Source: Thiohalospira halophila DSM 15071 (lineage in GTDB: Bacteria; Pseudomonadota; Gammaproteobacteria; Thiohalospirales; Thiohalospiraceae). From it: 64,000 nt of DNA. The translations under genes and the position numbers were made by a program. The DNA is taken from positions 1-64,000 of the forward strand of contig NZ_FOMJ01000004.1 in the NCBI RefSeq assembly GCF_900112605.1, given 5' to 3'. Of this stretch, positions 23,675-32,492 are shown one piece after another. The stretch's first letter is position 1; every line of letters begins with the position of its first letter. The notes under the pieces were generated by a model. That model was not told where the DNA came from. It ran no database searches and was given only the letters and a program-made list of their open reading frames with translations.

Positions 23675-24784
23675 ATGACCGGGGAGAGGATCAGCGATCG
23701 CGTGCCGGACTTCGCCCGACGGCTTCTGGCCTGGTTCGACGAGCACGGTCGCCACGACCTGCCGTGGCAGCACCCGCGCACCGCTTACCGGGTCTGGGTG
23801 GCCGAGGTGATGCTCCAGCAGACCCGGGTGGCGACGGTGATCCCCTACTTCGAGGCCTTCATGGCCGCCTTCCCCGACGTGACCAGCCTGGCCGACGCCG
23901 ATCAGGCGGCGGTGCTGGAGCGCTGGGCGGGACTGGGCTACTACGCCCGTGCCCGCAACCTCCACGCCGCCGCCCGGGTGATCCGCGACCAGTACGGCGG
24001 TCGCTTCCCCCGGGAGCCGGAGCAGCTCGCCGCCCTGCCGGGGATCGGCCCCTCCACCGCCAACGCCATCGCCGCCCAGGCCTTCGACCGGCCGGCGGCG
24101 ATCCTGGACGGCAACGTCAAACGGGTGCTGGCGCGCCTGTACGCGGTGGAGGGGTGGCCCAACGCCACCGCCACGGCGCGCCAGCTGTGGCAGCTCGCCG
24201 AGGCCCACACCCCGGATTACCGGGCGGCGGACTATACCCAGGCCATCATGGACCTGGGGGCCACCCTCTGCACCCGCGCCCGGCCCGCCTGCGACGACTG
24301 CCCCTTCGCGGGGGACTGCCACGCCCGGGCGGAGGGGCGCACCGCCGAGCTGCCCCACGGCCGCCCGCGCACCGGGCGTGAACAGCGGCGTCGGCGTGAG
24401 ACCACCATGCTGCTCATCCGCGACGGCGCCGGGCGGGTCCTGCTCACCCGCCGCCCGCCCACCGGGATCTGGGGCGGGCTCTGGTCCCTGCCGGAGGCGG
24501 AGCCGGGGGCCGAAGAGGAGGCCGCCCGCGCCCTGGGATTGACCGTCCGACCCGAGCCCCCCTGGGAGCCGCTGGAGCACGCCTTTTCCCACTTCGACCT
24601 CACCATCAACCCGGTTCCGGCGCGCCTGCAGGAGTCCGCGGGGTTGAATTCCCCTGCCGGCGGCGTCATGGATGGGGAGGAAGGCATCTGGTATAACGTC
24701 GCCACCATGGAGCGCCCCGGCGTACCCGCACCGGTGGCGACGCTGCTGGCGCGAATCGAGACAGACAACGAGGTGGAGACATGA
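23675..24784 (+). CDS. mutY: A/G-specific adenine glycosylase
   Basis: A 369-residue base-excision repair enzyme that removes adenine opposite 8-oxoguanine. The helix-hairpin-helix is [17 protein letters not shown], with the catalytic Asp following in [14 protein letters not shown]. Four cysteines in the C-x6-C-x2-C-x5-C pattern ([17 protein letters not shown]) bind the 4Fe-4S cluster. A NUDIX-like C-terminal domain recognises 8-oxoG. The start lies two bases after asmA, and the stop overlaps the yggX start (ATGA). Confidence 0.97.
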   Translation: MTGERISDRVPDFARRLLAWFDEHGRHDLPWQHPRTAYRVWVAEVMLQQTRVATVIPYFEAFMAAFPDVTSLADADQAAVLERWAGLGYYARARNLHAAARVIRDQYGGRFPREPEQLAALPGIGPSTANAIAAQAFDRPAAILDGNVKRVLARLYAVEGWPNATATARQLWQLAEAHTPDYRAADYTQAIMDLGATLCTRARPACDDCPFAGDCHARAEGRTAELPHGRPRTGREQRRRRETTMLLIRDGAGRVLLTRRPPTGIWGGLWSLPEAEPGAEEEAARALGLTVRPEPPWEPLEHAFSHFDLTINPVPARLQESAGLNSPAGGVMDGEEGIWYNVATMERPGVPAPVATLLARIETDNEVET

Positions 24785-25053
24785 CCCGAATGGTGCATTG
24801 CGTGCGGCTGGGCCGCGAGGCGGAGGGGCTGGACCGCCCGCCCTACCCCGGCGAGATGGGACAGCGGCTCTACGAGAATGTCTCCAAGGAGGCGTGGCAG
24901 GAGTGGCTGTCGCACCAGACCATGCTTATCAACGAGAATCGCCTCTCCCCGGTGGATCCCAAGCATCGGCAGTTCCTGGAGAAGGAGATGGAGAAGTTCT
25001 TCTTCGGCGAGGGGTCGGCCACGCCGGAGGGGTACGTCCCCCCGGAACAGTAG
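24781..25053 (+). CDS. yggX: Probable Fe(II)-trafficking protein
   Basis: A 90-residue protein matching YggX throughout: [20 protein letters not shown] (with the redox-active Cys7), [20 protein letters not shown] and [20 protein letters not shown]. It protects Fe-S clusters and contributes to oxidative stress resistance. Coupling to mutY, an Fe-S enzyme acting on oxidative DNA damage, is conserved in gammaproteobacteria. Confidence 0.97.
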   Translation: MTRMVHCVRLGREAEGLDRPPYPGEMGQRLYENVSKEAWQEWLSHQTMLINENRLSPVDPKHRQFLEKEMEKFFFGEGSATPEGYVPPEQ

Positions 25054-25093
25054 GGGAGACACCGGTTCGGGCGGGCACAGCGCCCTGCGGGGA

Positions 25094-25122
25094 TTGACGC
25101 AAACGGCCCGAGCCGGTTAAAT
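25094..25122 (+). promoter_or_regulatory. Sigma-70 promoter of tRNA-Phe
   Basis: TTGACG at 25094-25099 and TTAAAT at 25117-25122 have the ideal 17-base spacing and end 12 bases before the tRNA gene. Confidence 0.65.
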
Positions 25123-25134
25123 ACTCGCCTTCAT

Positions 25135-25210
25135 GGCCGGGTAGCTCAGCTGGTAGAGCACGCGACTGAAAATCGCGGTGTCGGCAGTTCGACTCTGTCC
25201 CCGGCCACCA
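25135..25210 (+). tRNA. tRNA-Phe (anticodon GAA)
   Basis: The acceptor stem GGCCGGG pairs with CCCGGCC, discriminator A, with encoded CCA at 25208-25210. The D arm is GCTCAGCTGGTAGAGC and the anticodon arm CGCGA-CTGAAAA-TCGCG shows GAA. The T arm reads GGCAGTTCGACTCTGTC. The gene is complete and ordinary. Confidence 0.97.
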
Positions 25211-25303
25211 GCCTTCACGGCGGTGCGGATCCATCGCCTCCGCGCCGCCGACCCTTCGGGGTTCCTCCGGAATCACCGCCGAAATCGTCCGATGATGTCT
25301 GCC

Positions 25304-25750
25304 TCAATAGAGGTAGTCGGGCAGGTGTGTCCGGACATCGGCGCCGCGATGGGAGCGCGTCAGGTCCTTGGTCACCTCCAGGGAGACCCGCTGGCGCACC
25401 GATGCATCCAGCTTGTCCCGCAGCTCGCCCATGAAGGTGGGCGGCGCGCACAGGACCAGGTGCTCGAACCGCCCCTTCCCGGCCGCCTCGGCCAGCATCC
25501 CCGCCAGCTCCCGGGCGAAGTTCGCGGCCTCGTGATCCTTGGGCGCACCCTCCTCCTCGACGGAACTGCGGGCCTCGGTACTGCGATCCGCGGCCCGGCC
25601 GGGCCGGTCACTCACCAGATCCCGATTGTGCAGGCGGGACTCCGGGTGGAGGTGGTCGGTGACCTCCTCGAGCTCACCGGCAACCCGGTTCTCGGCGGCA
25701 AAAACGCGGGCGCGGGATGCATCGGCGACAAGTACCCAGACCATGGACAT
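25304..25750 (-). CDS. Host attachment protein family (baeRF-like), 148 aa
   Basis: The ATG at 25750 is preceded by GGAGGCACC. The sequence MVWVLVADASRARVFAAEN, then LHNRDLVSDRPGR, FARELAGMLAEAAGKGRFEHLVLCAPP and KDLTRSHRGADVRTHLP match the family annotated as required for attachment to host cells. These are small cytoplasmic proteins distantly related to release-factor eRF1/baeRF domains. The biochemical role is not established and the annotation name comes from plant-associated bacteria. It appears monocistronic. Confidence 0.85.
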   Translation of the reverse strand: MSMVWVLVADASRARVFAAENRVAGELEEVTDHLHPESRLHNRDLVSDRPGRAADRSTEARSSVEEEGAPKDHEAANFARELAGMLAEAAGKGRFEHLVLCAPPTFMGELRDKLDASVRQRVSLEVTKDLTRSHRGADVRTHLPDYLY

Positions 25751-25907
25751 AGGGTGCCTCCTTCCTTTTAGGGGTCTCGGGTGGGCCACGAGCCGCGGCC
25801 CCCTACTCCAAGGATGCGGCCGTCACGGCCCCGCTTCAAGCGGCAGCGTCACTCGGTGGTAACCCCGTCGTCATCCCGGCGTCACGATTCGGGCCGAGAC
25901 TGGCGCC

Positions 25908-27068
25908 ATGACCGAAGTCGCGCACAGCCTCCGGGTGGAACTCATCACCGAGACCTGGGCCCCCGAGATTAATGGCGTTGCCCGGACCCTGGAGACCCTG
26001 GTGAACGGCCTGCGCGCCCGGGGGCACCGGGTGGGGGTCGTTCGGCCCCGCCACCAGGGGGGCACAGACAGCCACGGGCCGGCCGAGCTGCTGGTCCCGG
26101 GGATGGGCCTGCCGGGCTACCCCGGGGTCCGGCTGGGGCTGCCCGCCGGACGGGAACTGCGACGGCGGTGGGCCGAGGCGCGCCCGGATGTCATCTATAT
26201 CGCCACCGAGGGGCCCCTGGGCCACAGCGCGCTGCGCCAGGCGCGGCGCCTGGGGATCCCGGTGGTCGCCGGCTTCCACACCAATTTCGATGCCTACAGC
26301 GGCCATTACCACATGGGGCTGCTGCGCCGCCCCGTGGAGGCCTACCTCCGACGCTTCCACAACCGGGCGACCACCACGCTGGTCCCCTCGGCTGAGGGCC
26401 GCGAGCGGCTCATCCAGCGCGGCTTCCAGCGGCTGGCCCTGCTGGGGCGAGGCGTGGATACCGAGCTCTTCGACCCCCGTCGGCGCAGCCAGGCGCTGCG
26501 AGCCGAGTGGGGGGCGGGGCCGGAGACGCCGGTGGCGCTCCATGTCGGCCGGATTGCGCCGGAAAAGAATATCGAGGGGCTCATCAGCGCCTTCCGGGCC
26601 ATCCGCCAGCGGGTGCCGGAGTGCGCTCTGGTGGTGGTCGGGAACGGGCCGGCCACCGAGCGGCTCGCGACGGCACTGCCGGAGCTCATCCTCACCGGGC
26701 CACGAACCGGTGGCGACCTGGCGCGCCACTATGCCAGCGGCGATCTCTTCGTCTTCCCCAGCCGGACCGAGACCTTCGGCAACGTCGTCACCGAGGCCAT
26801 GGCCTCCGGCCTGGCCGTGGTCGCCTTCAACCGGGCAGCCGCGGGCCGCTACCTGCGCGACGGGGTCAACGGACGGCTGGTCGAACCGGAGGACGATACC
26901 GGTTTCAACACGGCGGCGGCCGAGCTGGCCGCCGACCCCGGGGCGCGGGCCCGGATGGGCCAGGCCGCGCGCGAGACGGCGCAGGGGATCGGCTGGGAGG
27001 CCGTTATCGAGGAATTCGAGGTCCGCCTCGGGGCGGCCATCAACAGTAGCGACGGAAGGGCGGCATGA
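25908..27068 (+). CDS. Glycosyltransferase family 4 (group 1)
   Basis: A 386-residue GT-B enzyme. The N-terminal domain has TETWAPEINGVARTLETLVN and GFHTNFDAYSGHY, resembling lipid alpha-mannosyl- or glucosyltransferases (MgtA/SQD2 relatives). The C-terminal domain has LHVGRIAPEKNIEGLI and the EX7E motif in SRTETFGNVVTEAMASG. It most likely transfers a sugar from a nucleotide donor to a membrane lipid acceptor. It is coupled to a PAP2 phosphatase gene by an ATGA overlap. Confidence 0.9.
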   Translation: MTEVAHSLRVELITETWAPEINGVARTLETLVNGLRARGHRVGVVRPRHQGGTDSHGPAELLVPGMGLPGYPGVRLGLPAGRELRRRWAEARPDVIYIATEGPLGHSALRQARRLGIPVVAGFHTNFDAYSGHYHMGLLRRPVEAYLRRFHNRATTTLVPSAEGRERLIQRGFQRLALLGRGVDTELFDPRRRSQALRAEWGAGPETPVALHVGRIAPEKNIEGLISAFRAIRQRVPECALVVVGNGPATERLATALPELILTGPRTGGDLARHYASGDLFVFPSRTETFGNVVTEAMASGLAVVAFNRAAAGRYLRDGVNGRLVEPEDDTGFNTAAAELAADPGARARMGQAARETAQGIGWEAVIEEFEVRLGAAINSSDGRAA

Positions 27069-27607
27069 GTGAACTGAAGGTCCACCCCTGGTTCCGGCGC
27101 ATGGATGCCCGGGAGGAATGGCTCTGCGCCAGTATCAATCGCGCCTGCGCGGCGGATGTCGTGCGCCGTTTCTTCGCCGCCATCAGCCGCGCCGGGGACG
27201 GCATTGCCTGGTACACCCTCATGGCCGCGCTGCCCCTGGCCGGACGGGCCGGGGTCGTGGCCAGTCTGCACATGGCAGCCGTGGCCGTGGTCTGCCTGCT
27301 GGTCTACAAGGCGGTAAAGCCGCGCCTGGTCCGGGTTCGCCCCTGCCACCGCCATCCGCAGATCCGTCTGGGGACGGCACCGCTGGACCGCTTCAGCTTC
27401 CCCTCCGGCCATACCCTCCATGCGGTGGCCTTTTCGTGGACAGCAAGCGCTCACTTCCCGGATCTGGGCTGGGTGGTCTGGCCCTTCGCCGGCCTCGTCG
27501 CCGCCTCCCGGGTCGTCCTGGGTCTTCACTACCCCAGTGACGTCCTCGCCGGGGCGGCCATCGGCGCCGGGATCGCCGCGGGTCTCCTGGCGGTACTCCC
27601 GGGCTGA
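27065..27607 (+). CDS. PAP2-superfamily membrane phosphatase
   Basis: A 180-residue integral membrane phosphatase. All three signature blocks are visible: K-x7-RP in KPRLVRVRP, PSGHT in FSFPSGHTLHAVAFSW, and SR-x5-H-x3-D in SRVVLGLHYPSD. Family members dephosphorylate lipid phosphates such as phosphatidate, phosphatidylglycerol phosphate or undecaprenyl pyrophosphate. The translational coupling to a glycosyltransferase suggests a shared glycolipid pathway. This pair is common in proteobacteria. Confidence 0.92.
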   Translation: MSELKVHPWFRRMDAREEWLCASINRACAADVVRRFFAAISRAGDGIAWYTLMAALPLAGRAGVVASLHMAAVAVVCLLVYKAVKPRLVRVRPCHRHPQIRLGTAPLDRFSFPSGHTLHAVAFSWTASAHFPDLGWVVWPFAGLVAASRVVLGLHYPSDVLAGAAIGAGIAAGLLAVLPG

Positions 27608-27627
27608 CGGCCCGGGGCGCGGAGCCG

Positions 27628-30321
27628 CTAGTGGCTGCCGCCGAGGAGGCGGGTCACCCGTTTGAGTTCCGGGTCGTCGGTATTGCGCACGGTGAAGCCC
27701 AGGCTGCGGGCCAGCCCCAGCATGCCGGTATTGGCGGATAGCACCTCCCCCTCCAGGGCCCGCAGGCCGCGGGCCCGGGCGGTCTGCATGAGGATGGTGA
27801 GAAGGCGCGCACCCAGTCCGCGCCGGCGCCACTCGTCGGCGACCACCACGGCGAACTCCCCGGTATCCCCGTCGGGGCCCAGGGCGTACCGGGTGACCCC
27901 CAGCTCCAGCTCACCCCCCTGGCCGTCGTCGGTGACGGCGACAAAGGCCATCTCGCGGTCGTAATCGATCTGGGTAAAGCGGACCAGCATCTCCGGGGAG
28001 AGCTCCTGCAGGGTCTCCATGAACCGGAAGTAGCGCGACTGCTCCGAGAGGTTGTGGACGAAGGCCTGCTCCATCTCGGCATCCTCCGGCCGGATGGGGC
28101 GGATGGTGACGTCGGTCCCGTCAGGGAGCTGCCAGTGCTCGGTGAGCTCCCCGGGATAGGGGTGGATGGCCATGTGGCCGTAGGGCGTGAGCGCGGGGGC
28201 CGGGTGCTCCACCACGATCCGCGCATCCACCGCGATGACCCCCTCCTCGTCGGCGATGAGGGGGTTGATGTCCATCTCCCGCACCCAGGGCAGCTCGCAG
28301 ACCAGCTCGGAGATCCGGCCCAGAGCGTGCTCCAGGGCCGCCCGGTCCACCGGGGGCCGGTCGCGGAACTCGTCCAGCATCCGCCGCGCCCGGGTCCGCT
28401 CGATGAGGTCCCGGATGATGTAGCCGTTCAGGGGCGGCAGGGCCACGGCCCGGTCGCGGTGGATCTCCACGGCGGTGCCGCCGGCGCCGAAGCTGATCAC
28501 GGGGCCGAAGACGGGGTCGCGGATCACACCGATCATGAGTTCGCGGCCGTTGCGCCGGGCGAACATGGGCTCGATGGTGACACCGTCGATGCGCGCCTCC
28601 GGCACCCGTCGGGCCGCCTCGGCGGTCATCTCGTTGTAGGCGCTGCGCACCGCAGCGGCACTATCGATGTTCAGCCGCACCCCTCCGACGTCGGACTTGT
28701 GGGTGATCCCGGCGGAGGCGATCTTCATGGCCACCGGGAAGCCGACGCTCTCTGCGGTGATGAGCGCCTCGTTGGCGCTGCGCGCCAGGGTGGTGGACTG
28801 CACCGGGATCCCGAAGGCGCGCAGGATGGCCTTGGACTCGGTGATCCCCAGGGTCCGCCGCCCCTCGGCCAGGGCCCCCTCGATGATGAGCCGCGCCCCC
28901 TCGGCATCGGGGGCATCCTCCCGGCTGGCCGGCTCCGGCACCTGGAGCAACAGCTCCTGGTTGCGGTGGTAGTGGGCCAGGTAGGCGAAGCCCTGGACCG
29001 AGGCCTCCGGCGTGGGGAAGTAGGGAACCTGGTGTTCGGCAAAGTGCTCCCAGGCCGGCTGGACGTGGGCCTCGCCCATCCAGCAGGCGAGGACCGGCTT
29101 CCGCCGGTTGGCCTCGGCGGCGGCGGTGACGGCCCGGGCCGAGGCCAGGGGCTCGGTCATGGCCTGGGGGGTCAGCATCACCAGCAGGCCGTCGATATCG
29201 GGATCGGCGAGGTAGCTCTCCACCGCGGCGGCATAGCGCTCGCCGCTGGCATCCCCGAGGATGTCCACGGGATTGCCGTGGGACCAGTGGCCGGGGAGCT
29301 GCTCGTCCAGCGCGGTAGCGGTCTTCTCCGCCGGCGGCGGCAGCTCCAGGCCGAGTTCCGAGGCGCGGTCGGTGGCCATGACCCCGGGGCCGCCGCCGTT
29401 GGTGAGGATCCCCAGCCGGGTCCCGCGGGCGCGGTAACCGCTGGAGAGGATCTGGGCGGCGGAGAAGAGCTCGTCGATGGTCTCGGCGCGCACCGCGCCC
29501 GCCCGGCGCAGGGCGGCGTCGAAGACGTCGTCGCCCCCCACCAGGGCGCCGGTATGGGAGACGGCCGCGCGGGAGCCGGCCTCGTGGCGGCCCGCCTTGA
29601 CCACGATCACCGGCTTCATGCGCGCCGCGGCGCGCAGGCCGGAGAGGAAACGCCGGGAATCCTGTACCCCCTCCACGTAGAGGAGGATGCTCCGCGTCTT
29701 GGGATCCAGGGCGAGGAAGTCCAGGAGGTCGCCGAAGCCGACATCCACGGCATCCCCCACCGAGACCATGGCGGAGAAGCCCACCCCGCGCGCCTCCGCC
29801 CAGTCCAGGATGGCGGTGCACAGCGCGCCGGACTGGGAGACCAGGGCCAGGTCCCCCTCCAGGCCGATGTTCATGGAGAAGGTGGCGTTCAGCCCCAGGC
29901 AGGGGCGCATGACGCCGAGGCAGTTTGGGCCGACGATGCGCACCCCGTAACGGCGCGCCTCCTCCTCCAGGTCCTCCTGGAGGTCGCGCCCGCGACCATC
30001 ACCCTCGCCGAAGCCGGCGGAGAGGACCACCGCGACACGGACCCCGTTCTCGCCGCAGTGGCGGATGATCGCCGGCACCGAGGCCGCCGGGGTGGCCACC
30101 ACGGCCATATCCACGGTCTCGTGGATGCCGTCGAGGTCGGGATAGGCGGTGCGCTCCTGCACCGTCTCCCGTTTGGGATTGATGGGATAGAGGTCGCCCT
30201 CGAAACCGCCCTCGATGAGGTTGCGGAAGACCCGCTCCCCCAGGGAGCCGGGGCGCTCGCTGGCGCCGAAGACGGCGATGGCGTTGGGCTTGAAGAGGCG
30301 GTCGAGGTAGTGGGGTCCCAT
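27628..30321 (-). CDS. Pat-type protein: NDP-forming acyl-CoA ligase fused to GNAT acetyltransferase
   Basis: An 897-residue fusion. Residues 1-130 are a CoA-binding Rossmann domain (AIAVFGASERPGSLGERVF). Residues 150-460 are succinyl-CoA-ligase-like, with SHTGALVGGDD containing the potential phospho-His. Residues about 490-705 are an ATP-grasp domain (SVGFPVAMKIAS, KSDVGGVRLNI). From about 730 a GNAT domain follows (VVVADEWRRRGLGARLL). This is the layout of protein lysine acetyltransferase Pat/YfiQ, which acetylates acetyl-CoA synthetase and other enzymes. It is a single gene convergent with the PAP2 gene. Confidence 0.92.
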   Translation of the reverse strand: MGPHYLDRLFKPNAIAVFGASERPGSLGERVFRNLIEGGFEGDLYPINPKRETVQERTAYPDLDGIHETVDMAVVATPAASVPAIIRHCGENGVRVAVVLSAGFGEGDGRGRDLQEDLEEEARRYGVRIVGPNCLGVMRPCLGLNATFSMNIGLEGDLALVSQSGALCTAILDWAEARGVGFSAMVSVGDAVDVGFGDLLDFLALDPKTRSILLYVEGVQDSRRFLSGLRAAARMKPVIVVKAGRHEAGSRAAVSHTGALVGGDDVFDAALRRAGAVRAETIDELFSAAQILSSGYRARGTRLGILTNGGGPGVMATDRASELGLELPPPAEKTATALDEQLPGHWSHGNPVDILGDASGERYAAAVESYLADPDIDGLLVMLTPQAMTEPLASARAVTAAAEANRRKPVLACWMGEAHVQPAWEHFAEHQVPYFPTPEASVQGFAYLAHYHRNQELLLQVPEPASREDAPDAEGARLIIEGALAEGRRTLGITESKAILRAFGIPVQSTTLARSANEALITAESVGFPVAMKIASAGITHKSDVGGVRLNIDSAAAVRSAYNEMTAEAARRVPEARIDGVTIEPMFARRNGRELMIGVIRDPVFGPVISFGAGGTAVEIHRDRAVALPPLNGYIIRDLIERTRARRMLDEFRDRPPVDRAALEHALGRISELVCELPWVREMDINPLIADEEGVIAVDARIVVEHPAPALTPYGHMAIHPYPGELTEHWQLPDGTDVTIRPIRPEDAEMEQAFVHNLSEQSRYFRFMETLQELSPEMLVRFTQIDYDREMAFVAVTDDGQGGELELGVTRYALGPDGDTGEFAVVVADEWRRRGLGARLLTILMQTARARGLRALEGEVLSANTGMLGLARSLGFTVRNTDDPELKRVTRLLGGSH

Positions 30322-30410
30322 GGGGCTTCCGGTCCTTGGCTGAAGGTCGACCCCAGTCTAGACCGGTCCGCCCGGGACCGCGAACCCCGTTGGCGGCCGG
30401 AGGCCGCCGC

Positions 30411-30989
30411 TCAGGGCCGCTGGAGGGCGGCCTCCACGCGCTCGCGGACGTCCCGGCCCTCGAGTAGTTCCAGCAGGGTGAGGGCGAAGTCCATGGCGGT
30501 GCCCGGGCCGCGGGAGGTGATCACCGGGCCGGTGCCGTCGACCCCGGTCACCGGGCCATCGGCCACCACGGGGTACTCGACGTATTCCAGGCCGGGCTGG
30601 TCCACGCCGTCCAGGGCGCCGGGGAAGCTGGTTACCCGCCGCCCCGCCAGGAGGCCGGCGGCGGCGAGCGCCTTGGGACCGGCGCAGATGGCGGCCACGG
30701 GGCGGCCCGCCGCGGCCTGGTCGCGCAGGAGGCGCTGGACCCGGTCGTCATCGCGCAGGTGGTCGGCGCCCGGCAGGCCGCCGGGCAGGGCGATGAGGTC
30801 GAAGGTCGACTCCAGGACCTCGTCCAGTTCGGCGTCGGGGATGATGATGCTGCCGCGGCTGGCGGTGACCGGCCCGGGCTCGACGCCCGCGGTGGTCACC
30901 TCCACCTGGCCGCGGCGGAGGATGTCGACGATGGTGATGGCCTCGAGCTCTTCGAAGCCCTCGGCCAGGGGAACGAGGACGCTACTCAT
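30411..30989 (-). CDS. DJ-1/PfpI family protein (YajL type)
   Basis: A 192-residue protein with the DJ-1 fold. It starts MSSVLVPLAEGFEELEAITI, containing the conserved Glu, and has LPGGLPGADHLRDD and the nucleophilic Cys102 in AAICAGPKALA. DJ-1/YajL proteins protect against oxidative and carbonyl stress, with chaperone or glyoxalase/deglycase activity proposed. GGGAGGTAGGGC precedes the ATG. It lies leftward between pat and ctpA. Confidence 0.93.
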   Translation of the reverse strand: MSSVLVPLAEGFEELEAITIVDILRRGQVEVTTAGVEPGPVTASRGSIIIPDAELDEVLESTFDLIALPGGLPGADHLRDDDRVQRLLRDQAAAGRPVAAICAGPKALAAAGLLAGRRVTSFPGALDGVDQPGLEYVEYPVVADGPVTGVDGTGPVITSRGPGTAMDFALTLLELLEGRDVRERVEAALQRP

Positions 30990-31045
30990 GCCCTACCTCC
31001 CTCGCAGTGCGTGGTCGTCCGATGGTGGGGCCCGAGCCGGGCGGA

Positions 31046-32398
31046 TCAGTTCCCGCCCTGAAGCAGCCGGACGCCCTTGAGCAGATTCAGGGCCTCGAAG
31101 ATGGCGTAGTCGCGATCGCCTTCCGGCTCCTCGGCCGCGCTCGCTTCCTCGCCGCCGTTGCCTTCCTCGGCCCCGCCTTCCTCGGCCCCGCCTTCCTCGG
31201 GCTTGCTGCCGTTCTGCAGGTGGCCGGCCAGGTCGGCCTCACGCAGGCGGCGGCCGCGCTCCTCGGCCGTGGTCAGGCGCAGGTTCTCCAGGCTCACGTC
31301 GGGCTTGATGCCCTCGGCCTGGATGGAGCGGCCGTCGGGAGTGTAGTAGCGCGCGGTAGTGAGCTTCACCGCCGTGGAGCCGCCCAGGGGAAGGACGGTC
31401 TGGACCGAACCCTTGCCGAAGGTCTGCTGCCCCATGATCAGGGCGCGGCGATGGTCCTGGAGGGCGCCGGCCACGATCTCCGAGGCGGAGGCGGAACCGC
31501 CGTTGGTCAGGATCACCATGGGGGCCCCTTCGAGGACATCGCCCTCTTCGGCGGAGAAACTCATCTGGGCATCCTCCACCCGGCCCTTGGTATAGACGAT
31601 CCGGCCCTCGTTCAGAAAGGCGTCGGAGACGTCCACGGCGGCATTGAGGACACCGCCCGGGTTGTTGCGCAGGTCCAGGACCAGGCCGTCCAGCGCCCCC
31701 TCGTTCTCCTCGCGCAGGGATTCCACGGCGTTGACGACGTCCTCGCCGGTGCGCGACTGGAAGTTGGAGATCCGGACGTAGCCGTAGCCCTCCTCCAGCA
31801 GCCGCGACTTGACGCTGTCCACCTGGATGATGGCCCGCTCGATGGTGATCTCCAGCGGCTGGTCGCGCCCCTCGCGGAGGATGGTGAGCTCGATCTCGCT
31901 CCCCGGCTCGCCGCGCATCTTCTCCACGGCCTCGCCCAGATTCATCTCCTTCACCGGCGCGGAGTCGATACGGACGATGAGGTCGCCGGCGCGGACCCCG
32001 GCCCGCTCGGCCGGGGTGTCGTCGATGGGGGCGATGACCTTGACCAGGCCATCCTCCATGGTGACCTCGATGCCCAGGCCACCGAATTCGCCCTGGGTCC
32101 CCTCCTGGAGCTTCTGGAAGTCATCGGCGTCCAAGTAGGCGGAGTGCGGATCGAGCCCGGAGAGCATGCCGCGGACGGCGTTCTCCAGCAGCTCGTCGTC
32201 ACCGACCTCTTCCACGTAGCTGCCCTTTACCCGGGCGAAGACCTCGGAGAAGGTCCGGAGCTGCTCCAGGGGTAGTTGCGAGTCCTCGCTAACCGCCTGG
32301 ACCGGGCCTCGCTGGGCGAGGACGCCGTGGCCGAGGCTGATGGCAATGCCGACGGCAACGCCGAGGCTCAATATGAGTGAAGTCTTTTTCGCGGCCAT
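31046..32398 (-). CDS. ctpA: C-terminal processing peptidase (S41 family)
   Basis: 450 residues from the ATG at 32398 (a TTG at 32416 is possible). A signal peptide or anchor (LILSLGVAVGIAISLGHGVLA) precedes a PDZ domain at about 100-180 (GGLGIEVTMEDG). The S41 catalytic dyad is Ser304 in GGSASASE and Lys329 in FGKG, 25 residues apart as in Prc. It is a periplasmic tail-specific protease. The C-terminal 45 residues have an acidic repeat, EEGGAEEGGAEEG. It is downstream of envC and gpmI, a common gammaproteobacterial order. Confidence 0.95.
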   Translation of the reverse strand: MAAKKTSLILSLGVAVGIAISLGHGVLAQRGPVQAVSEDSQLPLEQLRTFSEVFARVKGSYVEEVGDDELLENAVRGMLSGLDPHSAYLDADDFQKLQEGTQGEFGGLGIEVTMEDGLVKVIAPIDDTPAERAGVRAGDLIVRIDSAPVKEMNLGEAVEKMRGEPGSEIELTILREGRDQPLEITIERAIIQVDSVKSRLLEEGYGYVRISNFQSRTGEDVVNAVESLREENEGALDGLVLDLRNNPGGVLNAAVDVSDAFLNEGRIVYTKGRVEDAQMSFSAEEGDVLEGAPMVILTNGGSASASEIVAGALQDHRRALIMGQQTFGKGSVQTVLPLGGSTAVKLTTARYYTPDGRSIQAEGIKPDVSLENLRLTTAEERGRRLREADLAGHLQNGSKPEEGGAEEGGAEEGNGGEEASAAEEPEGDRDYAIFEALNLLKGVRLLQGGN

Positions 32399-32492
32399 GG
32401 GGCTCTTTTTCCGCAATCGCGATACGCAGATCCTTTGGGTAACAAGGGTACAGGATGGTTCCCGCCCCGGCTACCGCGGGAGGCAACGGCGG

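Noticed and set aside
25304-25750. Host attachment protein as evidence of a host-associated lifestyle
   Set aside because: The family name derives from one study system and members are widespread in free-living bacteria, so no lifestyle can be concluded.
28054-31080. A 1008-codon plus-strand frame opposite pat and DJ-1
   Set aside because: It mirrors two well-supported genes and lacks a ribosome site and domain structure.
31150-31215. Short tandem repeat in the 3' end of ctpA as a regulatory repeat
   Set aside because: It encodes an in-frame acidic EEGGAEEGGAEEG tail. It is a coding low-complexity repeat and not a separate element.
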